The notes beneath the pieces were generated by a model. That model made no database searches. It saw only the letters and a program-made list of their open reading frames with translations, and had not been told where the DNA came from. Position numbers and translations under genes: made by a program. DNA of 64,000 bases from Nocardioides sp. TRM66260-LWL (GTDB taxonomy: Bacteria > Actinomycetota > Actinomycetes > Propionibacteriales > Nocardioidaceae), in NCBI RefSeq assembly GCF_020075545.1, contig NZ_JAIQZK010000001.1, positions 806,001-870,000 of the forward strand. The letters run 5' to 3'. Shown here one piece after another: positions 18,569-32,350 of the stretch (the stretch's first letter is position 1; the number at the start of each line of letters is the position of its first letter).

Positions 18569-18973
18569 ATGGGATGGACCGATCGCTTCCGCCGCCGTTC
18601 GGGTACCCGCATGAGCCGTCCGCTCGCGGACGGCGCGCGCACCGGCTCGACGCGCGTCCGCGCCGCCGACGACGTCGACCTCGAGCACCTCGAGACCTGG
18701 GTGTCCGCTCGCCGCGGCGTCGAGGGCTTCGTCGAGCCGCGCACCGCCGTCAGCGAGGTGACGCTCCTGCTCGTCGCCCACGACGGCGAGTGGACGCGCC
18801 GCCGCGTCCCGGCCGTCGAGTGGGCGCACAAGTTCTGCAACAAGCACCAGATCCCGTCCTATGACGCCGCGGTGGTGGGCATCCCGCAGCGCATGCGCGA
18901 CTTCAACTCCCGGCGCAAGCGCGAGCAGCAGGCCCGCCGCGACGGGCTGGGCTCGTCCGGCTCGCCGTCCTGA
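18569..18973 (+). CDS. Conserved actinobacterial hypothetical protein
   Basis: 134 residues, start ATG 18569 (MGWTDRFRRRSG). The central region (DVDLEHLETWVSARRGVEGF, then VTLLLVAHDGEWTRRRVP) is followed by WAHKFCNKHQIPSYDAAVVG and a basic C-terminal helix (RMRDFNSRRKREQQARR). Actinobacterial genomes often carry homologues next to sucB or acn, where they are usually labelled hypothetical or, without support, oxidoreductase. No catalytic motif is visible. It is divergent from sucB and upstream of acnA. Confidence 0.75.
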   Translation: MGWTDRFRRRSGTRMSRPLADGARTGSTRVRAADDVDLEHLETWVSARRGVEGFVEPRTAVSEVTLLLVAHDGEWTRRRVPAVEWAHKFCNKHQIPSYDAAVVGIPQRMRDFNSRRKREQQARRDGLGSSGSPS

Positions 18974-19011
18974 TCCTGGACGAGCCGCTTCCGAGGTCCC
19001 TCGACGTCATG

Positions 19012-19029
19012 TATCTTGATGTCAAGACA
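19012..19029 (+). promoter_or_regulatory. Perfect inverted repeat upstream of acnA, probable operator
   Basis: TCTTGA (19014-19019), two bases, then TCAAGA (19022-19027): a perfect dyad 169 bases before the acnA start, in an otherwise GC-rich leader. Its AT-rich core and shape resemble sites of MarR-family regulators of the TamR/PecS/urate type; TamR is known to control aconitase in Streptomyces. The match to TamR is from memory of the motif's shape and is not proven. Confidence 0.55.
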
Positions 19030-19195
19030 AATCGCGTCGAGCCGGATGCTCGGGACCACGACGGGTCACCGGAGGTCGGCCTCTCCTCGGACTGAGGCGA
19101 GCCTTACTTCCGCAGGACTCGCCGTCGGCGGCAGGATGGGATCCAGCCCGCCGGCGTCGACCCGGCGCGACGATCCCCAGAGGAGAGGAACGGCT

Positions 19196-21883
<2,688 letters not shown>

Positions 21884-21905
21884 TCCTGCGCCGTCCAGGC
21901 GTCGC

Positions 21906-21944
21906 GACCGACCCCGTCCGTGCTCGTCACGGGCGGGGTCGGTC
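21906..21944 (+). terminator. Terminator after acnA
   Basis: A 17-base stem with one G-T pair, GACCGACCCCGTCCGTG (21906-21922) and CACGGGCGGGGTCGGTC (21928-21944), with a 5-base loop, 22 bases past the acnA stop. Confidence 0.75.
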
Positions 21945-21993
21945 ACGTCCGGACGCGCGTCGGCAGGTCGCCGGGCCCGCGTAGGTTCGGGGC

Positions 21994-22293
21994 ATGATCG
22001 TCGCCTTCAGCATCGCCCCGTCCACCGCCGACGAGACCGGCAGCGTCTCGGAGGCCGTGGCCGCCGCCGTGCGCGTCGTCCGCGCCTCCGGGCTGCCGAA
22101 CCGCACGTCCTCGATGTTCACCGAGATCGAGGGGGAGTGGGACGAGGTGATGGCGGTGGTCAAGCAGGCGGTCGACGTGGTCTCGGCGGTCTCGCCGCGC
22201 ACGTCGCTGGTGCTCAAGGCCGACATCCGCCCCGGCTTCACCGGCGAGCTGGACGGCAAGGTCGAGCGCGTGGAGCGCCTGCTCGCCGAGTAG
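21994..22293 (+). CDS. MTH1187/YkoF-type thiamine-binding domain protein (UPF0045)
   Basis: 99 residues. TAGGTT ends six bases before the ATG, so it is probably leaderless. The whole protein is one ferredoxin-like MTH1187 domain: an N-terminal strand IVAFSIAP, the helix VSEAVAAAVRVVRASGL, the motif RTSSMFTEIEGEWDEVMAVV, and a second strand SLVLKADIRPGF. Relatives bind thiamine or hydroxymethylpyrimidine or form regulatory tetramers; the family was long labelled UPF0045. There are no thiamine genes beside it. It is followed after 10 bases by the M3 peptidase, which has its own leaderless-type promoter. Confidence 0.85.
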   Translation: MIVAFSIAPSTADETGSVSEAVAAAVRVVRASGLPNRTSSMFTEIEGEWDEVMAVVKQAVDVVSAVSPRTSLVLKADIRPGFTGELDGKVERVERLLAE

Positions 22294-22303
22294 GTTCGGG
22301 CGC

Positions 22304-24241
<1,938 letters not shown>

Positions 24242-25132
24242 GCCCCGAGGCCGTCCCGCTCGGCCTGCAGCCGACGTCCGGCGTCGGCGAAGCCGAGGGA
24301 GCGCCACAGCTCGACCGACGGGTGGTGGGGGTCCGCGACGGCGACGAGCGTGGCGGACCCGTCGCCGGCGCGGACGTGCGCGGCCGCCGCGTGCAGCAGC
24401 GCCTGCTCCAGGGTGCGACCGCGCAGGCGTCGCGGCACCTCGACCCCGTGCAGCCGGGCGAGCCCGGGCGCGGCCGGGACGACGCCGAGGACGCCCAGCA
24501 GGCACTCCTCGTCGAACGCCCCGAACCAGGCGCCGCCGAGGTCGACCATCGCGCGCTCCTCGGCCGCCCGGGCGCGGAGGTACTCCAGGTGCACCGGGTC
24601 CGGACGCAGGCTCGAGCCGACGCTGAGGCGCACCCGCTGCTCCCAGTCGGCGTCGTCGAGCAGGGGGCGGAGGTGGAGCGCGGTGGCCGCCGCCGGTCGC
24701 GGGAGGGGCGTGTCGGGCCCGGCGACGAGCACGACGGCGCTCGAGGTCGTGAAGCCGGCGCCGCGGAACGGAGCGAGGTCGGCGGGGTCCCCGGTCGGGT
24801 CGTCGAGGCCGAAGGCCTCGTGCCGCGCCTCGGGCAGGTGGTGGGCGAAGGCGGCCCGCACCAGCGGCAGGTCGCGGGTCAGCGGGCGGCGTCGCAGCAG
24901 CAGGAAGTTGCCCCAGCGCCGCTGCGGGGCGTCCGGGGTGCGCACGACGACGAAGGTGGGGTGGTGCTCCACCTCGCTGCCGCGGGCCGCGAGCAGGGCG
25001 AGGTCGGTGCGCCAGGCCAGCGAGACGACGTCCATGGCCGGACGCTAGGGGGCTCGCGAGGCGCCGATGTTTCCGCGGCGTGACGGGCACGTCGCACTTC
25101 CCTCCGGCGGCGACGTCGGCGAGGGTGGGGCG

Positions 25133-26104
25133 ATGCGCATCCCCGCGGCCCAGGTCGGCCTGGAGGTCCACCCCGTCGACGCCCACGGAGCCGAGGACGT
25201 CGTCGTCGTCCCGTCCGGCGCCCACGAGGGCGCGGTGCTCACCGGCACCGCCGACGGCACGATCTGGCGGGTCGCGCACGACGGCTCGCGCACCGAGCGC
25301 GTCGCCCACACCGGCGGTCGTCCGCTGGGCCTGGAGCTGGACGCCGACGGGCGCCTGCTGGTCTGCGACGCCCACCGCGGCCTGCTGCGCGTCGACCTGC
25401 GCGACGGCGCGATCGAGCCGGTGCTCCGCGAGGTCGACGGCACGGCCATGGTGTTCTGCAACAACGCCGCGATCGCCGAGGACGGCACGGTCTGGTTCTC
25501 CGACTCCTCGACCCGCTACGGCATCGAGCGGTGGAAGGACGACTTCGTCCAGGACACCCGCACCGGCCGCCTGCTGCGCCTGGACCCCGACGGCACGGTC
25601 GCCGTCGTCCTCACCGGGCTGGCCTTCGCCAACGGCGTCGCCCTGGCCCCCGACGGGTCGTGCGTGGTCGTGGCTGAGACCGCCGCCCGCACGCTGGTGC
25701 GGTGGTGGATCACGGGGGAGCGGGCCGGCACCCGCGACCTGCTCGCCGCCGACCTGCCCGGCTACCCCGACAACATCGCGCGCGGCTCCGACGGCCTGGT
25801 GTGGGTGAGCATCGCCTCCCCGCGCGACCCCGTCGTCGAGCGGCTGCAGCGAGGACCCCTCTGGGTGAGGCGCGCCGCGACGTCGATCCCGCAGCCGCTG
25901 CAGCCCAAGCCGAAGCGCACCGTGCGGGTGCAGGCCTACGAGCTGGGTCGCGTCCCAGGTCAGCCCGGCCGTCTCGTGCACGACCTCGACGTCGACGCGC
26001 CCGGCTACCACATGGTCACCGGCGTGCGGGAGCACGAGGGGCGCGTCTGGCTCGGCAGCCTGGAGGAGCCGGCGGTGGCGGTCCTGCAGGTGCCCGGCAC
26101 GTAG
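25133..26104 (+). CDS. SMP-30/strictosidine-synthase-like beta-propeller
   Basis: 323 residues from ATG 25133, preceded by GAGGGTGGGG; a longer frame upstream lacks protein character. Repeated blade-like motifs with DG turns ([57 protein letters not shown]) fit a six-bladed calcium-binding propeller. The block [20 protein letters not shown] and the [20 protein letters not shown] segment match the strictosidine-synthase-like/APMAP subgroup rather than gluconolactonase. No signal peptide is seen. Such bacterial proteins are usually lactonases or arylesterases of unknown substrate. It ends 10 bases before dxs. Confidence 0.8.
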   Translation: MRIPAAQVGLEVHPVDAHGAEDVVVVPSGAHEGAVLTGTADGTIWRVAHDGSRTERVAHTGGRPLGLELDADGRLLVCDAHRGLLRVDLRDGAIEPVLREVDGTAMVFCNNAAIAEDGTVWFSDSSTRYGIERWKDDFVQDTRTGRLLRLDPDGTVAVVLTGLAFANGVALAPDGSCVVVAETAARTLVRWWITGERAGTRDLLAADLPGYPDNIARGSDGLVWVSIASPRDPVVERLQRGPLWVRRAATSIPQPLQPKPKRTVRVQAYELGRVPGQPGRLVHDLDVDAPGYHMVTGVREHEGRVWLGSLEEPAVAVLQVPGT

Positions 26105-26114
26105 ACTCGGACGC

Positions 26115-28022
26115 ATGGGAGTCCTCGCGTCGATCACCGGCCCCCGCGATCTCCGCGGCCTGGCCGACGACCAGCTCACCACCCTCGCCGCCGAGATCCG
26201 CGACCTGCTCGTCAGCACCTGCGCGCGCACCGGCGGCCACCTGGGCCCGAACCTCGGCGTCGTCGAGCTCACCCTCGCGATCCACCGGGTCTTCGACTCC
26301 CCGCGCGACCGCGTCGTCTTCGACACCGGCCACCAGAGCTACGTCCACAAGCTGCTCACCGGACGCGTCGGCGACTTCCAGGGCCTGCGCCAGGAGGGCG
26401 GCCTCTCGGGCTATCCCAGCCAGGCCGAGTCGCCGCACGACATCGTCGAGAACTCCCACGCCTCCACCGCGCTGAGCTACGCCGACGGGCTCGCGAAGGC
26501 CTACCGCATCCGCGGCGAGGACCGTCACGTCGTCGCGGTCATCGGCGACGGCGCGCTCACCGGCGGCATGGCCTGGGAGGCGCTGAACAACATCGCCGTG
26601 GCCAAGGACTCCCGGCTGGTCATCGTGGTCAACGACAACGGCCGCTCCTACACGCCCACCGTCGGCGGCCTGGCCACGGCGCTCGCGGGCCTGCGCACCA
26701 ACCCCCGCTACGAGCAGGTGCTCGACCTGGTCAAGAAGCGGCTCAACGCCGTGCCCGGCGTCGGCGCCCCCGCCTACGACGCCCTGCACGCGATGAAGAA
26801 GGGCCTCAAGGACGCCCTGGCGCCGCAGGGCCTCTTCGAGGACCTCGGCCTCAAGTACGTCGGCCCCGTCGACGGCCACGACCGCGCCGCGATGGAGGGC
26901 GCGCTGGCCCGCGCGAAGCGGTTCGGCGGTCCCGTCATCGTGCACGCGATCACCCGCAAGGGCTTCGGCTACGACGCCGCCGAGCAGCACGAGGCCGACC
27001 AGTTCCACTCGCCCGGCCCGTTCGACGTCGAGACCGGCGAGGAGCGGCCCAAGGGCGCGATCTGGACCGACGTCTTCGCCGAGCACGTCGTGCGCATCGG
27101 CGAGCGCCGGCGCGACGTCGTCGCGATCACCGCGGCGATGATGCACCCCGTCGGCCTGCACCACTTCGAGCAGCGCTTCCCCGAGCGCACCTTCGACGTC
27201 GGCATCGCCGAGCAGCACGCCGCCACCTCCGCGGCGGGTCTGGCGCTGGGCGGCCTGCACCCGATCGTCGCCGTCTACGCGACCTTCCTCAACCGCGCCT
27301 TCGACCAGGTGCTCATGGACGTCGCGCTGCACCGCTGCGGCGTCACCTTCGTGCTCGACCGCTCGGGCGTCACCGGCGACGACGGCGCGAGCCACAACGG
27401 CATGTGGGACATGTCGATGCTCCAGCTCGTCCCGGGCCTGCGCCTGGCCGCCCCGCGCGACGCCGCCCGCCTGCGCGAGCTGCTCGACGAGGCCGTCGAG
27501 GTCTCCGACGCGCCGACCGTCGTCCGGTTCCCCAAGGGCCCGCCGCCGGCCGACCTCGAGGCGGTCGGCCGTGCCGGCGGCGCGGACGTGCTCGTGCGCA
27601 GCGGCGAGCGGGACGTCCTGATCGTCGCCGTCGGCGCCATGGCGACGACCGCGGTCGAGGTCGCCTCCCGGCTCGAGGCGCAGGGCATCGGCGTCACCGT
27701 CGTCGACCCCCGCTGGGTCAAGCCGGTCGACCCCGCGATCGTCGAGCTCGCGCGGCAGCACCGTCACGTGGTGAGCATCGAGGACAACGGCGAGACCGGC
27801 GGCTGCGGCGCGGTGCTGCTGCAGACCCTCACCGCCGCCGGCGTGCGCACGCCGTTCCGGCTCCACGCCATCCCGCAGCAGTTCCTCGACCACGCCAAGC
27901 GCGCGGTCATCCTCGAGCGCATCGGCCTCACCGCGCAGGCCATCGCGCTCGGGATCGTCGAGGACGTCGCGTCGGCGGGCGTCGTCCCCGCCGCCGTCGA
28001 CGCTCGTGACGCGCGCGCCTGA
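26115..28022 (+). CDS. dxs: 1-Deoxy-D-xylulose-5-phosphate synthase
   Basis: 635 residues. It condenses pyruvate and glyceraldehyde 3-phosphate, the first step of the MEP isoprenoid pathway, using thiamine diphosphate. TAGACT ends seven bases before the ATG, so it is probably leaderless. Motifs: [28 protein letters not shown], the ThDP motif starting [16 protein letters not shown] (about residue 143), GPVDGHD, then the transketolase domain with [17 protein letters not shown] and [18 protein letters not shown]. The C-terminal domain ends with [15 protein letters not shown]. It overlaps the following lipoprotein gene by 17 bases. Confidence 0.97.
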   Translation: MGVLASITGPRDLRGLADDQLTTLAAEIRDLLVSTCARTGGHLGPNLGVVELTLAIHRVFDSPRDRVVFDTGHQSYVHKLLTGRVGDFQGLRQEGGLSGYPSQAESPHDIVENSHASTALSYADGLAKAYRIRGEDRHVVAVIGDGALTGGMAWEALNNIAVAKDSRLVIVVNDNGRSYTPTVGGLATALAGLRTNPRYEQVLDLVKKRLNAVPGVGAPAYDALHAMKKGLKDALAPQGLFEDLGLKYVGPVDGHDRAAMEGALARAKRFGGPVIVHAITRKGFGYDAAEQHEADQFHSPGPFDVETGEERPKGAIWTDVFAEHVVRIGERRRDVVAITAAMMHPVGLHHFEQRFPERTFDVGIAEQHAATSAAGLALGGLHPIVAVYATFLNRAFDQVLMDVALHRCGVTFVLDRSGVTGDDGASHNGMWDMSMLQLVPGLRLAAPRDAARLRELLDEAVEVSDAPTVVRFPKGPPPADLEAVGRAGGADVLVRSGERDVLIVAVGAMATTAVEVASRLEAQGIGVTVVDPRWVKPVDPAIVELARQHRHVVSIEDNGETGGCGAVLLQTLTAAGVRTPFRLHAIPQQFLDHAKRAVILERIGLTAQAIALGIVEDVASAGVVPAAVDARDARA

Positions 28023-29298
28023 CGCCCTCCCGCCCCGGCGGGGCGGCGCTGTCCTGCCGCCGGCGGCACTGGCGCTGGTGCTGCTGCTCGCCTCCCTCGG
28101 CCTGGTCGCGTGCTCCGGCGGCTCGGACGACCAGCGGCCCGCGGCGACCGCACCGAGCCCGTCCGACCGGATCGACGCGCTGCTGCGCGTCCGCGCCGCG
28201 GCCGTGCGCGACGGCGACCGGCGCGCCTTCCTGGCCACCGTGGCCGGCGGCACGACGCTGCGCCGCGAGCAGAGCGCGCTGTTCGACCGGCTGCGCGCGC
28301 TGCCGCTGCGCGACTACCGCCTGCGGGTCGAGCCCGCCGGCGTCGTCCGCGAGGGCCGACGCTTCCGCGCGGTCGTCGAGGAGACCAGCCGCCTCTCGGG
28401 CTTCGACAACGCGTCGGTGCGCTCCCGGGCGAGGTACCTGCTGGTGCCCGGGCCGCGCTCCGGCAGCCTGCGGATCGCGAGCACGGTCGACGGCGCCTGG
28501 CAGCGCCGCAACCGGGTCGTCCCGCAGCCGTGGAGCCTGCCCGGCGTGCGGGTCGTCCGCGAGGGACCCGTCCTCGCCTTCCTCGACGCCGCCTCGGCGC
28601 CGGTCGCCCCGACGCTCCTGGGCGCGGTGCGCCGCAGCATCGCCGACGTCGCGCAGGTCGTCCCGCCGCCGTCCGACGGCACCCCGTGGGACGGCCTGGT
28701 CGTCGTCTCGGCGCTCGCCGACCCCTCGCTCCTCGACGCCGCCGCGCCCGCGCGCGGCGGGGAGGTCGGCTCGCTCGACGGCGTCGCCTACGAGGTGCCC
28801 ACGGACGCGACCCGCGTCGGCTCGCGGGTGGCCGCGACCCGGGTCGTGCTGGCGCCCCGCATCCTGCGCGCCGACCCGGTCTCGCGCGACCGGCTGCTGC
28901 GCCACGAGCTGACCCACGTGGCGCTCGGCACCCGGGACGACCGCGCGCCGCTGTGGCTGCAGGAGGGGCTGGCCGAGTGGGTCTCCACGCGTGCGCTCCC
29001 GCCCGGTCGCCGCACCGTGCCCGCCGCCGCGATCGCGGTGGCCCGCAGCGACCCCCGGGCCCTGCCGACGCTCGCCGACTTCGCCGGCCCGGCCGCCCCG
29101 GCCGCCTACGCGGTGTCGTGGTGGGCGTGCCAGGCGATCGTCGACGCCGCGGGGGAGAGCACGCTGTGGTCGCTGCTGGACGCCTTCCGCGACGGATCCG
29201 ACGACCCAGACGGCGTCGTGCGCGACGTGGTGGGCATCGCCCCGCGCTGGCTGGTGGCGCGGGCCGCCCGCGACCTCGTCGACACCTACGCGCGCTGA
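28006..29298 (+). CDS. Lipoprotein with an HExxH peptidase-like domain
   Basis: 430 residues from GTG 28006, overlapping the dxs end. The signal peptide ends in the lipobox LGLVACSGG (Cys36). Residues about 50-200 are an alpha/beta region ([20 protein letters not shown]), then the C-terminal half carries HELTHVALG at 300-308 and a downstream WLQEGLAEW (Glu320 or Glu324 as third ligand). This is a gluzincin (MA clan) arrangement. It is probably a cell-surface metallopeptidase, or a binding protein that kept the fold. The similarity is confined to the zinc motifs. A small hairpin follows the stop. Confidence 0.72.
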   Translation: MTRAPDALPPRRGGAVLPPAALALVLLLASLGLVACSGGSDDQRPAATAPSPSDRIDALLRVRAAAVRDGDRRAFLATVAGGTTLRREQSALFDRLRALPLRDYRLRVEPAGVVREGRRFRAVVEETSRLSGFDNASVRSRARYLLVPGPRSGSLRIASTVDGAWQRRNRVVPQPWSLPGVRVVREGPVLAFLDAASAPVAPTLLGAVRRSIADVAQVVPPPSDGTPWDGLVVVSALADPSLLDAAAPARGGEVGSLDGVAYEVPTDATRVGSRVAATRVVLAPRILRADPVSRDRLLRHELTHVALGTRDDRAPLWLQEGLAEWVSTRALPPGRRTVPAAAIAVARSDPRALPTLADFAGPAAPAAYAVSWWACQAIVDAAGESTLWSLLDAFRDGSDDPDGVVRDVVGIAPRWLVARAARDLVDTYAR

Positions 29299-29314
29299 CC
29301 CGCGGTCTCGCGGG
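29299..29314 (+). terminator. Short hairpin after the lipoprotein gene
   Basis: CCCGCG (29299-29304) pairs with CGCGGG (29309-29314) immediately after the stop codon. It is weak, with no T-run. The rest of the 177-base gap to the next gene holds an AT-richer GGAATATCGT at about 29390 that could be its -10 region. Confidence 0.4.
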
Positions 29315-29475
29315 CCTGCGGCGCGGTGACGTCGGCCACGCCCGCGACGGCGGCACGGCGATGGCTGGACGGCGTGGGACCGACGCTGGAATATCGTGAG
29401 CCCGCGCGGCGCTCGGACCGGCGCACGACCCGCCCGCCCGGGCGGGCCCACCCACCCCAGCACGAGAGGACCCCG

Positions 29476-30411
29476 GTGAGCGGACGCCTGGTGCACATCG
29501 TCGACGAGGTGCCGGAGCTCGACTCCTCCGGCCAGCACCTGACGATGGTGGTGGCGCTCGACGGCTTCCTCGACGCCGGCAACGCCTCGGCCCGCGCAGC
29601 CCAGCACCTCGTCGACCTCGCGGAGACCACGGGCGAGGCCCGCGTCGTGGCGACCTTCGACGTCGACGAGCTGCACGACTACCGGGCCCGTCGTCCGGCC
29701 GTGTCGTTCGTCCGCGACCACTACGACGCCTACGACGCGCCGCGCCTGGTCGTCCGGCTGCTGCGCGACCTCGGCGACACCCCGTTCCTGCTGCTCCACG
29801 GCCCCGAGCCCGACGTCCGGTGGGAGGCCTTCTGCCGGGCCGTGGGCGAGGTCGTCGAGCGGTTCGGCGTCGACCGCGTCGTCCAGATGGGCTCGGTGCC
29901 GATGGCGGTGCCGCACACCCGCCCGATCGCGCTGACCCACCACGCCAACGACCCGTCGCTGCTCAGCGGCGAGAGCATGTGGAGCGGCGAGCTGCGCGTG
30001 CCGAGCAGCGCCCAGGCCCTGCTGGAGATCCGACTCGGCGAGCAGGGGCACGCGGCGCTCGGCTTCGTCGCGCACATCCCGCACTACCTCGCCCAGCTCG
30101 ACTACCCCCGCGCCTCGGCGGCGCTGCTCGAGCAGGTCGAGCTGGCCGGCCGGCTGACCCTCGACCTCTCGGGGCTGCACGCCGAGGCCGAGGACCGCGA
30201 CGTCGAGATCGCCGCCCACCTCGCGGCCAACCCCGAGATCGCGGAGGTCGTCACGGCCCTGGAGCGCCAGTACGACACCTTCCGCCGCGCGGAGGACTCC
30301 GGCGGCAACCTGCTGGCCGACGACCAGCCGCTGCCGACCGGCGAGGAGATCGGCAAGGAGTTCGAGCAGTTCCTGGCCGGCCTCGAGAACCGCGACGACG
30401 AGGACGGCTGA
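29476..30411 (+). CDS. PAC2-family protein (proteasome-assembly-chaperone fold)
   Basis: 311 residues from GTG 29476, with GAGAGGA just upstream; a 50-codon extension upstream is arginine-rich and rejected. PAC2 features are LTMVVALDGFLDAGNA near the N-terminus, DELHDYRARRPAVSF, LLLHGPEPDVRWEAF, the GSVPMAVPHTRP block and a C-terminal helical region ending EEIGKEFEQFLAGLE. In actinobacteria these proteins are predicted ATP-grasp-like or proteasome-assembly relatives of unknown role. It is one base away from the first TesB gene and probably co-transcribed with it. Confidence 0.85.
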   Translation: MSGRLVHIVDEVPELDSSGQHLTMVVALDGFLDAGNASARAAQHLVDLAETTGEARVVATFDVDELHDYRARRPAVSFVRDHYDAYDAPRLVVRLLRDLGDTPFLLLHGPEPDVRWEAFCRAVGEVVERFGVDRVVQMGSVPMAVPHTRPIALTHHANDPSLLSGESMWSGELRVPSSAQALLEIRLGEQGHAALGFVAHIPHYLAQLDYPRASAALLEQVELAGRLTLDLSGLHAEAEDRDVEIAAHLAANPEIAEVVTALERQYDTFRRAEDSGGNLLADDQPLPTGEEIGKEFEQFLAGLENRDDEDG

Positions 30412-30412
30412 G

Positions 30413-31285
30413 GTGCCGCGCACCGTCGAGGAGCTCACCGCGCTGCTCGACCTCGAGACGATCGACCAGAACCTCTTCCGCGGCGAGCAGCAGCCGTCCA
30501 ACCTCGAGCGGGTCTTCGGCGGGCAGGTCGCCGCGCAGGCGCTCGTGGCCGCCGACCGCACGGTCGACGACTCCTACGTCGTCCACTCCCTGCACGCCTA
30601 CTTCCTGCAGCCCGGCGACACCGCCGCCCGGATCGTCTACGACGTCGAGCGGCTGCGCGACGGACGGTCGTTCGCGACCCGCCGCGTGCTCGCCCGGCAG
30701 CACGGGCGGCCGATCTTCGCGATGACCGTCGACCTCCAGCGTCCCGAGGAGGGACGCGACCACCAGGACGTCATGCCCGACGTCCCCGCTCCCGAGGACT
30801 GCCTCGACCCGCGCACGCTGCCGGGCTCGGACGACCTCGCCGAGTGGGACTCCGTGCAGTTCCGCTACGTCGGCTCGTCCGCGGACCTGCTGCCGCCCGA
30901 CCGCGAGCGTCCCGGACGCCAGCGGTTCTGGCTGCGCGTCGCCGACCGGCTGCCGGACGAGCCGCTGGCCCACACCGCCGGCTTCGCCTACCTCTCCGAC
31001 CTCACGCTGATGGGCGCGGCGCTGGCCCCGCACGGTCTGCGGATGGGCGGCCGGCACACCCTCGTCGCGTCGCTGGACCACGCGATCTGGTTCCACCGGC
31101 CCTTCCGGGTCGACGAGTGGCTGCTCTACGACCAGGTCAGCCCGGCCGGCGCCGGTGCGCGCGGGCTGGTGACGGCGCGGGTGTTCACGCAGGACGGCAC
31201 GCTCGTCGCCTCGGTCGCGCAGGAGGCGCTGCTGCGTCCGCTCGCCGAGCGTCCCACGGTGGACACGGCAGGAGCCCAGGGGTGA
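30413..31285 (+). CDS. Acyl-CoA thioesterase II, copy 1
   Basis: 290 residues, GTG start one base after the PAC2 stop. It is a double hot-dog TesB enzyme that hydrolyses acyl-CoA to free acid and CoA. N-terminal hot dog: VFGGQVAAQALVAADRTV, SLHAYFLQPGD and YDVERLRDGRSFATRRV. C-terminal hot dog: SLDHAIWFHRPFRVDEWLLY, which holds the catalytic Asp. It is about the usual TesB length. The next gene is a diverged tandem copy joined by a GTGA overlap. Confidence 0.93.
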   Translation: MPRTVEELTALLDLETIDQNLFRGEQQPSNLERVFGGQVAAQALVAADRTVDDSYVVHSLHAYFLQPGDTAARIVYDVERLRDGRSFATRRVLARQHGRPIFAMTVDLQRPEEGRDHQDVMPDVPAPEDCLDPRTLPGSDDLAEWDSVQFRYVGSSADLLPPDRERPGRQRFWLRVADRLPDEPLAHTAGFAYLSDLTLMGAALAPHGLRMGGRHTLVASLDHAIWFHRPFRVDEWLLYDQVSPAGAGARGLVTARVFTQDGTLVASVAQEALLRPLAERPTVDTAGAQG

Positions 31286-32166
31286 GCGGCTCGCTGCTGC
31301 CGCCGATCGGCGGCCAGGAGGCCGTCGACGAGCTGATCGGGCTGCTCGACCTCGAGACCATCGAGCCCGACCTCTTCCGCGGCGCCACGCTCGACACCGG
31401 TCGCGGACGCGTCTACGGCGGTCACGTGGCCGCCCAGGCTCTCGTGGCGGGCGTCCGCACGGTCGCCGACGACCTGCACGTGCACTCTCTGCACTCCTAC
31501 TTCCTGCTCGCCGGCGACCCCACCCGTCCGATCGTCTACGACGTCGAGCGCATCCGCGACGGGCGCTCCTTCGCGACCCGGCGCGTGGCCGCCCGACAGC
31601 ACGGCAAGCCGATCTACTACCTGACCGCGAACTTCCAGCGGCACGAGGACGGCTTCGACCACCAGGACGCCATGCCCGAGGTCGCCGCCCCCGAGACCGG
31701 CGTCGACTTCATGGCGCTGATGGTCGAGCGCGGCAACACCGAGGGCGAGCAGCTCGGTCGGGAGTGGGCCTCGATGGAGGCGCGCTGGATGGGCAACTCG
31801 CGTCACGGCCTGCCCGCCGACCCCGAGCGTCCCTCGCGCGCCCGGCTGTGGCTGCGCGCCGCCGGCCGGCTGCCGGACGAGCCGCTGGCCCACCTCGGCG
31901 CGTTCGCCTACGCCAGCGACATCAGCCTGCTCGGCTCGACGCTCGCCGCGCACGACGTGCCGGGCCACCGCACCCAGATGGCCTCCCTCGACCACACGAT
32001 CTGGTTCCACCGCCCTTTCCGCGCCGACGAGTGGTGGCTCTACGACCAGTGGTCGCCGTCGGCCAGCGGCGCCCGCGGCCTCGCCCTCGGCCGGGTCTTC
32101 ACCCGTGACGGCGTGCTCGTCGCCACCGTGGCCCAGGAGGGGCTGATCCGTCCGCCTCGGGGCTGA
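31282..32166 (+). CDS. Acyl-CoA thioesterase II, copy 2
   Basis: 294 residues from GTG 31282, which overlaps the TGA of copy 1. It has the same double hot-dog layout (VYGGHVAAQALVAGVRTV; SLHSYFLLAGD; YDVERIRDGRSFATRRV; SLDHTIWFHRPFRADEWWLY). The middle differs from copy 1, with an inserted FMALMVERGNTEGEQLGREW segment, suggesting a different acyl specificity. The pair arose by tandem duplication and then diverged. It ends the PAC2-tesB-tesB operon; a palindromic element and a strong terminator follow. Confidence 0.93.
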   Translation: MSGSLLPPIGGQEAVDELIGLLDLETIEPDLFRGATLDTGRGRVYGGHVAAQALVAGVRTVADDLHVHSLHSYFLLAGDPTRPIVYDVERIRDGRSFATRRVAARQHGKPIYYLTANFQRHEDGFDHQDAMPEVAAPETGVDFMALMVERGNTEGEQLGREWASMEARWMGNSRHGLPADPERPSRARLWLRAAGRLPDEPLAHLGAFAYASDISLLGSTLAAHDVPGHRTQMASLDHTIWFHRPFRADEWWLYDQWSPSASGARGLALGRVFTRDGVLVATVAQEGLIRPPRG

Positions 32167-32178
32167 GCCGCCCGGGCA

Positions 32179-32204
32179 GGTTTCCCCGGATATCCGGGGA
32201 AACC
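32179..32204. repeat. Perfect 26-base palindrome
   Basis: GGTTTCCCCGGAT (32179-32191) is followed directly by its exact reverse complement (32192-32204), with no loop. It lies 12 bases past the second TesB stop. It shares the word TTTCCCC with two further copies in the adjacent stem-loop region, so it looks like part of a compound repeat element or a dimeric protein site rather than a terminator. Confidence 0.85.
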
Positions 32205-32250
32205 GGACGTTGTCAGGTGAAGTTTCCCCTGAGAACGTCCAGATTCCCCT
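32205..32250. repeat. Stem-loop with alternative pairings next to the palindrome
   Basis: GGACGTT (32205-32211) pairs with AACGTCC (32234-32240), and inside it TCAGG (32213-32217) pairs with CCTGA (32228-32232). The same 5' arm GTCAGGTGAA can instead pair, with one mismatch, with TTCCCCTGAC just downstream (about 32244-32253). TTCCCCTGA occurs twice here, and TTTCCCC also occurs in the neighbouring palindrome. Together they look like a designed repeat cluster of unknown role. Confidence 0.6.
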
Positions 32251-32294
32251 GACATCACCCCGTCCGCGACCCGCGGCGCGCCCGCCCGGGACGT

Positions 32295-32329
32295 CACGAG
32301 GCCCCCGGACCGACTCGGTCCGGGGGCCT
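32295..32329. terminator. Strong bidirectional terminator between tesB and htdX
   Basis: A perfect 16-base stem, CGAGGCCCCCGGACCG (32295-32310) with CGGTCCGGGGGCCTCG (32314-32329), and a 3-base loop. It sits between convergent genes and can serve both. Confidence 0.85.
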
Positions 32330-32350
32330 CGCGATCGAGCGGGACGCGGC

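Noticed and set aside
16983..18614. A plus-strand Ala/Gly/Ser-rich frame
   Set aside because: It is the mirror of the Ala/Pro linkers of sucB.
28006..29298. Calling the lipoprotein a named zinc peptidase family
   Set aside because: Only HELTH and the EGLAE ligand region are recognisable; the rest does not match a family I can name.
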